Below are positions 38,700 to 46,527 of a DNA stretch of 64,000 bases, in pieces. The stretch comes from Burkholderiaceae bacterium (GTDB taxonomy: Bacteria; Pseudomonadota; Gammaproteobacteria; Burkholderiales; Burkholderiaceae_A). Position 1 is the stretch's first letter. Every line of letters starts with the position of its first letter. The notes under the pieces were generated by a model that was not told the origin of the DNA, searched no databases, and was given only the letters and a program-made list of their open reading frames with translations. The position numbers and the translations under genes are program-made. The stretch spans positions 17,141 through 81,140 of the forward strand of contig VERI01000007.1 of NCBI GenBank assembly GCA_018882785.1, given 5' to 3'.

Positions 38700-38738
38700 T
38701 CGATTCGCCTTGACACTGTTGGGGCGAATCGAAATAAT
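38700..38738 (+). promoter_or_regulatory. hupB promoter inside a perfect inverted repeat
   Basis: TTGACA (38710-38715), a 17-base spacer and AATAAT (38733-38738) make a near-consensus sigma-70 promoter. Perfect 10-base inverted arms, TCGATTCGCC (38700-38709) and GGCGAATCGA (38723-38732), flank the -35 and fill much of the spacer; arm centres are about 23 bases apart, near two helical turns. This could be an operator for a dimeric regulator, or a hairpin at the lon 3' end, although no T-run follows it directly. Confidence 0.65.
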
Positions 38739-38765
38739 TTGCCCTCTTTTCCCGGGGAGCACGAA

Positions 38766-39041
38766 GTGAATAAGAACGACATGATTGAACATATCTCCAA
38801 GCAGGCGGATATTTCCAAGGCCGCTGCGGGCCGGGCGCTTGAGTCGGTGATCGGTGGCATTAAGAACACATTGAAAAAGGGTGGCTCAGTCACCCTCGTC
38901 GGCTTTGGCACGTTTGCCGTGGGCAAGCGCGCCGCCAGGACCGGCCGCAATCCCCAGACCGGTGCAGCCATTAAGATCAAGGCCGCCAAGGTGCCCAAGT
39001 TCAGGGCGGGCAAGGCCCTCAAAGACGCGATCAATCGCTGA
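38766..39041 (+). CDS. hupB: DNA-binding protein HU
   Basis: HU is a small nucleoid protein that bends DNA. The product ([18 protein letters not shown]... to DAINR) is 91 residues, with the HU signature [21 protein letters not shown] in the beta arm. The GTG at 38766 is chosen because all HU proteins start here and GGGGAG lies 6 bases upstream; the frame is open a little further back. It sits between lon and the tRNA genes, as in many proteobacteria, with its own promoter. Confidence 0.97.
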   Translation: MNKNDMIEHISKQADISKAAAGRALESVIGGIKNTLKKGGSVTLVGFGTFAVGKRAARTGRNPQTGAAIKIKAAKVPKFRAGKALKDAINR

Positions 39042-39082
39042 AATCTGTATCTCGACCGGCCGGACCTCTGCCGGCAGATCCC

Positions 39083-39118
39083 AAAGGGCTCGCTTGAAGA
39101 AGTGGGCCTTTTTTTTTA
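39083..39118 (+). terminator. Intrinsic terminator after hupB
   Basis: AAAGGGCTCGCTT pairs with AAGTGGGCCTTT with one bulged G and some G-T pairs around a GAAG loop, followed by a run of nine or more T. The long T-run makes termination likely. It separates hupB from tRNA-Val. Confidence 0.8.
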
Positions 39119-39170
39119 TACTCGCAGGCTTGCACAAAGCAGTCTCGTGCTGCTGCTGTTATGCGGTTTT

Positions 39171-39246
39171 GGGTGCTTAGCTCAGTTGGTAGAGCGGCGC
39201 CCTTACAAGGCGTAGGTCGGGAGTTCGACCCTCTCAGCACCCACCA
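39171..39246 (+). tRNA. tRNA-Val (anticodon TAC)
   Basis: This 76-base tRNA with encoded CCA has acceptor GGGTGCT/AGCACCC and anticodon TAC at 39204-39206 in loop CTTACAA. The D arm (AGCTCAGTTGGTAGAGC) and T loop (TTCGACC) are standard. Confidence 0.97.
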
Positions 39247-39275
39247 AAACTTTTTTGCAGCAGTCCCTTTTTCAA

Positions 39276-39352
39276 GGAGTGGTAGTTCAGTTGGTTAGAA
39301 TACCGGCCTGTCACGCCGGGGGTCGCGGGTTCGAGCCCCGTCCACTCCGCCA
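39276..39352 (+). tRNA. tRNA-Asp (anticodon GTC)
   Basis: This 77-base tRNA with encoded CCA has acceptor GGAGTGG/CCACTCC, anticodon stem CCGGC/GCCGG and anticodon GTC at 39310-39312. It lies 29 bases after tRNA-Val, so both are probably made from one transcript. Confidence 0.97.
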
Positions 39353-39405
39353 TCTTTATCAGGCGCTCCGTCCGCATGGGCGTGGTGCACTGCTGATCGT
39401 CTGCC

Positions 39406-40902
39406 ATGTTTGATTCCGTTCGTCGTCATCAGAGGCTAATGCTCGGCCTCATTCTGATTCTGATCATCCCGTCGTTTGTTGTTGTCGGCGCATGGGATCT
39501 CATCGCTCCCGGCTCTGATGCGGCGACAGTCGCGACCGTAGGCCGTCAGAAGATTCAAAAGTTCGAATGGGAGCGGGCCCATCAGCAGCGCCTTGATCAA
39601 ATCCGTCAGCAGCTTGGCGGGCGTATCGATCCATCCCTTCTGGACTCACAGGCCACACGGCTGTCCACCTTAGAGGACCTGATCACCCAGCAGGTATTGC
39701 TCCGCGCAGCCGAATCCCTTCGGGTTCGGATCGGCGACGAGCAGATGCGTAAGACCATTGCTGGTATTCCCGCCGTACAGAAGGACGGCCGTTTCGATAT
39801 GGCGTTGTATCAGCAGGCGTTGAAGGCGCAGGGCTTAACCGCAGAAGGATTTGAGCAGCGTGTCCGTGCCGATCTTGCGCTAGAGGCTGTCCCAGGGGCG
39901 ATTGGTCGATCAACCCTCGTACCGAGATCGGTGGCACGTCGGCTGACGCAGGCATCGCTGGAGACACGCACGGTACGTGCAAAAAAGTTTCCGGTAAGCG
40001 ATATAGCGGCGGCAGTCCAAGTCTCCGAAAACGAGGTGCGGTCCTTCTATGAGGCCAATGCCAAAGACTTTCAGACACCAGAGGAAGTGGATATTCGTCT
40101 GGTGGCCTTCTCCAAGCCGGCCTCAGCAGATCAGGTGGAACAGTTTGCAAACATGGTCTATGAGCAGTCCGATAGCCTTGAGCCCGCTGCAAAAAAATTC
40201 AATCTACCGATCCAGACCGTGACCTCAGTCCGACGCCAGGGCAGCACAGAGCCGCGCCCTCCGGAACTGCAGCGCATCCTCAATCATCCAAAAATGCTTC
40301 AGGCATTGTTCTCAACCGATGCCTTAGTACATAAGCGCAACACAGAGGCGGTCGAAATCGCGCCTGGAATACTCGCCAGCGCGCGTGTCGTGGCCCATCG
40401 TCCGGCGGCGCCCATCGCGATTGAGCGTGTGAGGGGAAGTATCGAAAAACAACTCAAAGATCAGAAGGCCGCCCAGCAGGCGGGTGGTCTGGCGGAGGCT
40501 GCAGCGAAGGACTTTGCCGCCGGGTCTGCGGGGGCGGCGTTGCCTGCCGGGCTTGGCGCCTCAAAAAGCGTCAGCCGTGCTGATCTGCAAAAATCCAGTG
40601 GTGCCGGGGATCTTCCTGCCGAGGTAATCGCTGCAGTGTTCTCTACCGAACTGAAGCGCTTTCCCCATGCCATCAGCGTACCGGCCTCTGCGAAAAACGC
40701 CGCCGCCTGGCTGGTGGTGATTGAGTCATCACAGGTTCCCGCAGCGGACAGCTCTGCTGTAAAAGACGCGATTTCCAGAGAGATACAACGGCTTGAATTG
40801 GCATCAACCCAGGACCTTTTGGACCGCTGGATCTCGCTTCATCGGGACAGTATTGGCGTGAAAACGTTTCCTGAGAAGCTCGCAAAGTCAGACGGCCGCT
40901 AG
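39406..40902 (+). CDS. ppiD: PpiD-like membrane-anchored periplasmic chaperone lacking the parvulin domain
   Basis: The N-terminus (MFDSVRRHQRLMLGLILILIIPSFVVVG) is a single membrane anchor, followed by a SurA-like chaperone domain (residues ~35-200) as in PpiD. Normal PpiD has about 620-640 residues with a parvulin domain in the middle; this one has 498. At about residue 225 the sequence goes from FYEANAKDFQTPEEVDIRLVAF straight to QFANMVYEQSDSLEPAAKKF, which in other betaproteobacterial PpiD lies after the parvulin domain, so an in-frame loss of roughly 120 residues is likely. Its place after hupB and the tRNAs supports the ppiD identity. It helps release or fold outer-membrane and periplasmic proteins at the Sec exit. 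Confidence 0.85.
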   Translation: MFDSVRRHQRLMLGLILILIIPSFVVVGAWDLIAPGSDAATVATVGRQKIQKFEWERAHQQRLDQIRQQLGGRIDPSLLDSQATRLSTLEDLITQQVLLRAAESLRVRIGDEQMRKTIAGIPAVQKDGRFDMALYQQALKAQGLTAEGFEQRVRADLALEAVPGAIGRSTLVPRSVARRLTQASLETRTVRAKKFPVSDIAAAVQVSENEVRSFYEANAKDFQTPEEVDIRLVAFSKPASADQVEQFANMVYEQSDSLEPAAKKFNLPIQTVTSVRRQGSTEPRPPELQRILNHPKMLQALFSTDALVHKRNTEAVEIAPGILASARVVAHRPAAPIAIERVRGSIEKQLKDQKAAQQAGGLAEAAAKDFAAGSAGAALPAGLGASKSVSRADLQKSSGAGDLPAEVIAAVFSTELKRFPHAISVPASAKNAAAWLVVIESSQVPAADSSAVKDAISREIQRLELASTQDLLDRWISLHRDSIGVKTFPEKLAKSDGR

Positions 40903-41913
40903 GTCAACTGAACGATCCATCGGATGCCCGGATACCACCTGGGCACTGTCGTAGCGGGAAAAGTTGTTCCGCATCGAACGTCGGTAAGTCGGATCGTAGT
41001 GGTGTACCAAGAGCGAGGTCACCAGTGATGACCAGTCATGACGCTCGATATAGCCTCGCCACTCGTTAATTCTGTCGCCTCCCACTAGGGGCCTGAGCCG
41101 CTCCAGCTGGGAGATGAGCGTGTCAGGGTTATTGAAGAAATGGGAATAGTCTTGCAAGAGGTATCGGACCCGTTCTTCCAACGAGGGGTTGAGCTCAATA
41201 CAGGGCGATGTACGCATACGCATGATGAGCGAGGAAGGTACCTGGAGCGCTCCTATTTTTTTGCTTTCTGACTCGACAAAAACCTGTCTGGCCGGATCGA
41301 GCCGGCGCAAGATATTCCATACTGCAGTATCGAATGCCTTCTGGCTGGGCTGTCCACCCGTGGGCTCTGAACCTAAAAGAGAACCGCGATGGTTCGCCAA
41401 CGCCTCAAGATCCAGAATCTGATGCCCTTGTTGTCCGAGTGTGCGGAGAAACAGACTTTTTCCGGCGCCCGTCACACCGCAGATGACGGTGAACTGAAAC
41501 GAAGAAGCAAGCCGCTCTAGTGCACTGACGACGTGACGTCGAAACGCAACATAGCCACCCGACAGGAGCGTCGGCCGCCAGCCAATTCGCTCCATGACGG
41601 TGGCCATGGCCTGACTCCGATTGCCACCTCGCCAGCAGTAAATGAGCGGCCGCCATTCCCGCGGCATTGCATCGAATTGGGTCTCAAGGGCGTTGGCAAT
41701 ATTTCGAGCGACAAGCGCGGCCCCTTTTTTCTTGGCCTCGAATGCAGATGCGGCATAGCGTCTGCCGATATCGTCCCGTTCCATATCGCTGAGCACAGGG
41801 ACATTGATGGCACCTGGCAGATGGTCAACTGCCCATTCCCCCGGACTACGGACATCGATGATGGTGTCAAACCGATCCCATTGCTCAGTAACGGTTTCGA
41901 TTTCCAGGTGCAT
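40888..41913 (-). CDS. mnmH: tRNA 2-selenouridine synthase
   Basis: MnmH (SelU/YbbB) replaces sulfur by selenium in 2-thiouridine of certain tRNA wobble bases, using selenophosphate, through a geranylated intermediate. The N-terminal rhodanese domain has Cys93 in YCWRGGNRS, and the C-terminal P-loop domain has GVTGAGKSLFL near residue 144. Its 341 residues compare with 364 in E. coli. It shows that selenium is also used for tRNA, not only for FdnG. It converges on ppiD with a 15-base overlap and follows the gst gene. Confidence 0.95.
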   Translation of the reverse strand: MHLEIETVTEQWDRFDTIIDVRSPGEWAVDHLPGAINVPVLSDMERDDIGRRYAASAFEAKKKGAALVARNIANALETQFDAMPREWRPLIYCWRGGNRSQAMATVMERIGWRPTLLSGGYVAFRRHVVSALERLASSFQFTVICGVTGAGKSLFLRTLGQQGHQILDLEALANHRGSLLGSEPTGGQPSQKAFDTAVWNILRRLDPARQVFVESESKKIGALQVPSSLIMRMRTSPCIELNPSLEERVRYLLQDYSHFFNNPDTLISQLERLRPLVGGDRINEWRGYIERHDWSSLVTSLLVHHYDPTYRRSMRNNFSRYDSAQVVSGHPMDRSVDLAAV

Positions 41914-41937
41914 AGCGTTGACCTTTGGCCCCCTGGT

Positions 41938-42570
41938 TTATTTTCGAAGATCCGCAAATAAAGCGCATCCTCGGATGACCGCCGGACGCCTGCCGATACC
42001 ATCAAACCATCGTTTCACGTGTGGAAACTCCTCAAGATTAATGCCCTGCCGCTCATATGAGGAGATCCACGGCCAGGCGGCGATATCTGCAATCGAATAG
42101 GTCTTACATCCCAGGTAGGCACTCTTGGAGAGACGCTGATTCATCACGCCATAGAGTCGATGCGCCTCTTGGGTATAACGGCGAACAGCGTAGCTGATTT
42201 TCTCTGGAGCATAGATGCGGAAGTGATGTGCCTGGCCCAGCATGGGGCCAAGGCCGCCCATCTGAAACATCAGCCACTGCAGGATGTCATACCGATCTGT
42301 CTCGGTCTTGCCGAGCAAAGCGTTGGTTTTCCCGGCGAGATAGATCAGGATTGCTCCGGATTCAAACAAGGAATAAGGCTTTCCGCCAGGACCATCACTG
42401 TCCACGATTGCGGGGATCTTGTTATTTGGACTGATCTTTAGAAAATCCGGGGCAAACTGCTCGTCAGCGGAAATATTGATCGGCACCGCTTTATAGGGCA
42501 GGCCAGTCTCTTCGAGCATGATCTGGATTTTTTTGCCGTTTGGCGTTGGCCAGGTGTAAAGGGTAATCAT
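41938..42570 (-). CDS. Glutathione S-transferase, YfcG/YghU-like
   Basis: This 210-residue GST has the N-terminal TWPTPNGKKIQIMLEE motif of the Nu-class/YfcG group, which acts as a disulfide-bond reductase using glutathione, and the cis-Pro segment NKIPAIVD with FESGAILIYLA. The C-terminal helical domain has SIADIAAWPW. The substrate is not known. It lies between prmB and mnmH on the same strand. Confidence 0.9.
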   Translation of the reverse strand: MITLYTWPTPNGKKIQIMLEETGLPYKAVPINISADEQFAPDFLKISPNNKIPAIVDSDGPGGKPYSLFESGAILIYLAGKTNALLGKTETDRYDILQWLMFQMGGLGPMLGQAHHFRIYAPEKISYAVRRYTQEAHRLYGVMNQRLSKSAYLGCKTYSIADIAAWPWISSYERQGINLEEFPHVKRWFDGIGRRPAVIRGCALFADLRK

Positions 42571-42590
42571 TGGGCATGTCTCCGTTGGCG

Positions 42591-43478
42591 TCAGGGATGC
42601 GGGTTGGGGGTGATCAGAAAAACATTATCAAATTGTTCAGAGGTTCGGATCCAGTGCGGTTTATACCCCGGGAACTCTCGGCGCATTAGCTCATCGGCAG
42701 CGCGTCGTTCGTGGCCAATTTCTATGAATATCAGACCCCGGGGGCTAAGAAATTCTCCGGCCTGGGAGAGAATCTTTCTTACAACGGACATCCCGCGGTC
42801 TGCGGCAATCAGGGCAGAACGCGGCTCGGCTTTAAATTCTGGGGGGAGCTCAGCTGCCTTACGCTCAGGCACGTACGGAGGATTGGAGATCATCAGATCG
42901 TAGGGTCCGTGCACTTTCGGATCGAGATTCTGGAAGGCGTCAGACTGAACGAGTGTGATTCGCTTCTCGAGTTCATAACGCTGAATATTCAGCCTGGCCA
43001 CCTCAAGCGCTGGGGACGATAGGTCCACAGCGGTGACCTGTGCCTGTTGAAAAACGTCTGCCGCAATGATGGCCAGGCAGCCCGAGCCGGTGCACATATC
43101 CAGAATTCGAAGGGGGGCGGTAGGGTGGGGCCAATACGGCCGAAGCCTGTCTACCAGCAGCTCAGCGAGAAACGACCGGGGAATAATCACCCGCGGGTCC
43201 ACGATAAACGAATAGCCCTTTAGCCAGGCCTCCCCGGTGAGATAGGCCGTCGGTATGCGTTCATGAATTCGACGTTCGATCGCGGCCCGGACGCGACTGG
43301 CCTGATCTGCCGAGAGTGGCTGTTGCTCTACATCAATGGGACTGTCTACCGCGAGCCCCAGGCTCGCCAAAACCAGCCAGCGTGATTCATCCCAAGCGTT
43401 GAGGGTGCCTTGGCCGAATTGAACGCCTTTTTCCAGCATCAGTCTTTCTCCCAGACTGATCAGGTCACCCACCGTCAT
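42591..43478 (-). CDS. prmB: Ribosomal protein uL3 (50S L3) glutamine methyltransferase
   Basis: PrmB is a SAM-dependent methyltransferase that modifies a Gln of ribosomal protein L3. The SAM motif is ILDMCTGSGCLAI and the catalytic motif ISNPPYVPE. The N-terminal helical domain includes LNAWDESRWLVLASLGL. Its 295 residues match PrmB and not PrmC, which is shorter in the N-domain. It follows dapE with an 11-base gap, as in many proteobacteria. Confidence 0.93.
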   Translation of the reverse strand: MTVGDLISLGERLMLEKGVQFGQGTLNAWDESRWLVLASLGLAVDSPIDVEQQPLSADQASRVRAAIERRIHERIPTAYLTGEAWLKGYSFIVDPRVIIPRSFLAELLVDRLRPYWPHPTAPLRILDMCTGSGCLAIIAADVFQQAQVTAVDLSSPALEVARLNIQRYELEKRITLVQSDAFQNLDPKVHGPYDLMISNPPYVPERKAAELPPEFKAEPRSALIAADRGMSVVRKILSQAGEFLSPRGLIFIEIGHERRAADELMRREFPGYKPHWIRTSEQFDNVFLITPNPHP

Positions 43479-43489
43479 TGCTGGCAGCT

Positions 43490-44653
43490 TTAGGCGGCTG
43501 CCAGCAGGCCCTGAATCGCCCGGTGGTAGATCTCGGTGAGCGGTTCAAGATCCTGAATCGCGATTCGCTCATTGATCTGATGGATGGTGGCGTTGGGAGG
43601 ACCGAATTCGATGACCTCTCGGCAGTGCTTTGCAATGAAGCGACCGTCCGAGGTACCGCCAGTGGTGGACAGCTCAGCGCGAACCCCAGTCACGGTCTGA
43701 ATCGCGGCAGTCACGGTGTCGCAAAGGCGTCCGGCCTCGGTGAGATAGGGATCCCCGCCGAGAGTCCAACGAATCTCAAACTGAAGACCGTGTTTGGACA
43801 GAACCGTCTCCAGGCGCTGCTGCAGGTCCTGCGGTGAACTCACACTGCCAAATCGGAAATTGAACTGAGCCTTGAGAGACCCAGGAATCACGTTAGTGGC
43901 GCCCGTGCCGGAATTCAGATTAGAGACCTGCCACGTGGTCGGGGGAAAATAATGATTCCCGTCATCCCAGCGAATTGCAGCGAGCTCCGCCAATGCCGGT
44001 GCAAAGGCATGAATGGGATTCAAGGCAAGATGGGGATAGGCCACATGGCCCTGACGGCCATGAATAATCAGATCGCCAGAGAGCGTTCCGCGGCGGCCAT
44101 TTTTGATCATGTCGCCCAGATGCTTTACCGAGGTCGGTTCACCGACGATGCAGTAGTCGAGCAATTCACCACGATGGGCAAGCTCGCGAACGACCTGGAC
44201 TGTGCCATCTATCGCGGGACCCTCCTCATCGGAGGTGATTAAATAGGCGAGACGGCCTGCAAATTGGGGGACTGCTTTGATGAAACGCTCCGTCGCAACG
44301 ACGAATGCAGCAAGTGATGACTTCATGTCGGACGCTCCGCGTCCATAAAGCTCACTCTGATCAATTGCCGCAGCAAAAGGATCGTGCTTCCATTCTGCGA
44401 CTGGTCCAGGCGGCACGACGTCTGTGTGGCCGGCGAGCACCAGGGTGGGCCCAGGCATGCCGCCTTCGCGAATCGCCCACAGGTTGGTGACATCGCCAAA
44501 ACGCAGAAATTCATTTTTGAAACCGACTGCATCCAGCCGCGAGGCCAGCAGATCGCAGCAGCCCGCATCACGGGGCGTGACGGAATCACGACGGATCAAC
44601 GCCTGGGCAAGCGCCAGCGTTTCTGATCCATGGGAGAGGGCAGCGTTAGGCAT
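43490..44653 (-). CDS. dapE: Succinyl-diaminopimelate desuccinylase
   Basis: DapE removes the succinyl group in lysine/DAP synthesis. The zinc ligands are visible: His76 ([11 protein letters not shown]), Asp near 109 (GASDMKSS), Glu in [12 protein letters not shown], and the C-terminal [13 protein letters not shown] with His. Its 387 residues match the family. It overlaps the ArsC-like gene's end by one base and belongs to the dapD-arsC-dapE-prmB run. Confidence 0.96.
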   Translation of the reverse strand: MPNAALSHGSETLALAQALIRRDSVTPRDAGCCDLLASRLDAVGFKNEFLRFGDVTNLWAIREGGMPGPTLVLAGHTDVVPPGPVAEWKHDPFAAAIDQSELYGRGASDMKSSLAAFVVATERFIKAVPQFAGRLAYLITSDEEGPAIDGTVQVVRELAHRGELLDYCIVGEPTSVKHLGDMIKNGRRGTLSGDLIIHGRQGHVAYPHLALNPIHAFAPALAELAAIRWDDGNHYFPPTTWQVSNLNSGTGATNVIPGSLKAQFNFRFGSVSSPQDLQQRLETVLSKHGLQFEIRWTLGGDPYLTEAGRLCDTVTAAIQTVTGVRAELSTTGGTSDGRFIAKHCREVIEFGPPNATIHQINERIAIQDLEPLTEIYHRAIQGLLAAA

Positions 44654-45039
44654 CAGTTTGTCTTGAAAAATAGGTTCTCGTAGAGGGTTTCAGAAAAACC
44701 GACTGACATTTTTTCACCCATCTCCAGGACGGGTCGTTTGATCAACAAAGGATGGGCGAGCATCAACTCGGATGCGGAGCTCTGGTCGTTAATCTGCGCG
44801 CGCAGGCTGGGATCAAGCTGTCGCCATGTCATGCCGCGCCGATTGAGCAGGGCGTCCCAAGGCAGGTGGGTAAGCCAGCGGTCAAGCGTGGCAGCATCGA
44901 GGCCGGACTTTTTTAGATCAATGAACTCAATCCCGCAGTCATGTTGGACCAGCCAGGCGCGGGCAGCCCGAACCTGATCACAGTTCTGGATCCCGTAAAG
45001 ACGAACCTGGGGGCGCGCTGAGGCGGGCGTTGCCGTCAT
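44653..45039 (-). CDS. ArsC/YffB-like small protein
   Basis: This 128-residue protein has a thioredoxin fold in the Spx/ArsC family. [17 protein letters not shown] holds a single reactive Cys, as in YffB, which sits beside dapE in E. coli as well. [23 protein letters not shown] ends it, matching the family pattern. It probably acts as a glutathione-dependent thiol reductase; arsenate activity is not implied. It lies between dapD and dapE. Confidence 0.85.
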   Translation of the reverse strand: MTATPASARPQVRLYGIQNCDQVRAARAWLVQHDCGIEFIDLKKSGLDAATLDRWLTHLPWDALLNRRGMTWRQLDPSLRAQINDQSSASELMLAHPLLIKRPVLEMGEKMSVGFSETLYENLFFKTN

Positions 45040-45042
45040 GCG

Positions 45043-45885
45043 TCAGTCACCGCGAAGGAGCTCATTGATTCCGGTCTTCGCCCGTGTCTGCGCGTCGACA
45101 CGTTTGACGATGACCGCACATGCGAGCGCGTACCTGCCGTCGGCCGAGGGCAGACTGCCCGGGACCACGACGGCGCCGGAGGGCACCCGGCCATAGCTGA
45201 TCTGCCCAGTTTCGCGATCGAAAATTTTGGTGGACTGGCCAATAAATACGCCCATGGAGAGCACGGCGTTGTCTTCCACGATCACGCCTTCGACGACCTC
45301 TGAGCGGGCGCCAATGAAACAGTTATCGCCAATGATGGTGGGGTTGGCCTGAATAGGTTCGAGCACCCCTCCGATACCGACCCCGCCAGAGAGATGTACG
45401 TTCTTTCCAATCTGTGCACATGAACCAACAGTCGCCCAGGTGTCGACCATAGTACCCTCATCGACATATGCACCGATGTTTACATACGAGGGCATCAGCA
45501 CAACATTTTTTCCAATAAACGCGCCGCGACGGGCGGTTGCGGGCGGTACCACGCGGAAGCCTCCCGCCTTGAAATCAGCCTCTGAGTAGCTCGAAAATTT
45601 CGTGGCGACTTTGTCGTAAAACCTGAGACCACCGGCCTCGATGGGGGTGTTATCGCGCAGACGGAAGCTCAGCAGAACTGCTTTTTTGATCCATTGATGG
45701 GTAACCCACTCACCGTTGATCCGCTCAGCAACGCGAAGTGTGCCGCGGTCGAGATGGTCAATCACCTCCTCGACAGCTTGACGAATATCGGCAGGCACAT
45801 CTGAAGGCGAGAGCGTGGTCCGCGTTTCCCAAGCGCCCTCAATGAGAGTAAAGAGCTTTTGATGGTCTTGATGAGAGGAGGTCAT
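45043..45885 (-). CDS. dapD: Tetrahydrodipicolinate N-succinyltransferase
   Basis: DapD adds succinyl from succinyl-CoA to tetrahydrodipicolinate in DAP/lysine synthesis. The middle is a left-handed hexapeptide-repeat domain ([51 protein letters not shown]). Its 280 residues match the family closely. It is the first gene of the dap run. The 68 bases between it and queF hold nothing I recognise. Confidence 0.97.
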   Translation of the reverse strand: MTSSHQDHQKLFTLIEGAWETRTTLSPSDVPADIRQAVEEVIDHLDRGTLRVAERINGEWVTHQWIKKAVLLSFRLRDNTPIEAGGLRFYDKVATKFSSYSEADFKAGGFRVVPPATARRGAFIGKNVVLMPSYVNIGAYVDEGTMVDTWATVGSCAQIGKNVHLSGGVGIGGVLEPIQANPTIIGDNCFIGARSEVVEGVIVEDNAVLSMGVFIGQSTKIFDRETGQISYGRVPSGAVVVPGSLPSADGRYALACAVIVKRVDAQTRAKTGINELLRGD

Positions 45886-45953
45886 ATCAGGTCGATGGTC
45901 GGGTGAAGGGGGTTGCTGACAAGGTTGAGTAAGGGGTCTGGGCCGCCCGATTC

Positions 45954-46373
45954 TTAACCGCGGACGGAGCCCTGGCGGTCAAGCTCAGGGAGATGTACGG
46001 CGGGCTGTGGCTTCCAGCCTTTTGCCTGATGCTCGGCGATTACAGTTGTGAAAATTCCGCCACGGACATACCAGCGCGCGGTCAGGCGCATAAATCTTGG
46101 CTGAACGGCCTTGACCATGTCCGACAGAATCTTATTGGTGACGGCCTCGTGGAAGGCGCCCTGGTCGCGGTAAGACCACATGTAGAGCTTGAGCGCCTTG
46201 AGCTCCAGATTCTTCTTTGCTGGGATGTAGTCAAGCGTAAAGTGGGCAAAGTCAGGCTGACCGGTGAGCGGGCACAGGCAAGTGAACTCAGGGATCTCGA
46301 TATGGACGCGATAGTCCCGTCCGGATTCGGGATTGGGGAAAGTAGCGAGGGAGGTACTGGGCTTGCTCGGCAT
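45954..46373 (-). CDS. queF: NADPH-dependent preQ0 reductase QueF (short type)
   Basis: QueF reduces preQ0 to preQ1 in queuosine synthesis. The catalytic Cys34 and Asp41 lie in [13 protein letters not shown], and the QueF motif [20 protein letters not shown] follows. At 139 residues it is the single-domain type, like that of Bacillus, not the long two-domain type of E. coli. It is divergent from smc. Confidence 0.93.
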   Translation of the reverse strand: MPSKPSTSLATFPNPESGRDYRVHIEIPEFTCLCPLTGQPDFAHFTLDYIPAKKNLELKALKLYMWSYRDQGAFHEAVTNKILSDMVKAVQPRFMRLTARWYVRGGIFTTVIAEHQAKGWKPQPAVHLPELDRQGSVRG

Positions 46374-46473
46374 GTTTTAAGGGATTCAGATAAAGACGGC
46401 AGAAGTTAGGCAAATCGCCGGAGTTAGATGAAGATCGACTTATTTTTAAGTGAAAACCCGGTGTTTTGCTGGG

Positions 46474-46482
46474 TGATATTAT
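46474..46482 (+). promoter_or_regulatory. Possible extended -10 promoter for smc
   Basis: TG at 46474 followed by A and TATTAT (46477-46482) is an extended -10 element 46 bases before the smc start. No good -35 stands at the right distance. The rest of the 154-base queF-smc gap shows no clear riboswitch or operator by eye. Confidence 0.35.
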
Positions 46483-46527
46483 AGCCGCTGTCCCGCATTC
46501 GGCCTCCTTTTTCCCCACGGATTCATC

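Noticed and set aside
46374..46527. preQ1 riboswitch upstream of queF
   Set aside because: I read the minus strand of the gap and saw no preQ1-I stem with the A-rich tail or similar pattern.
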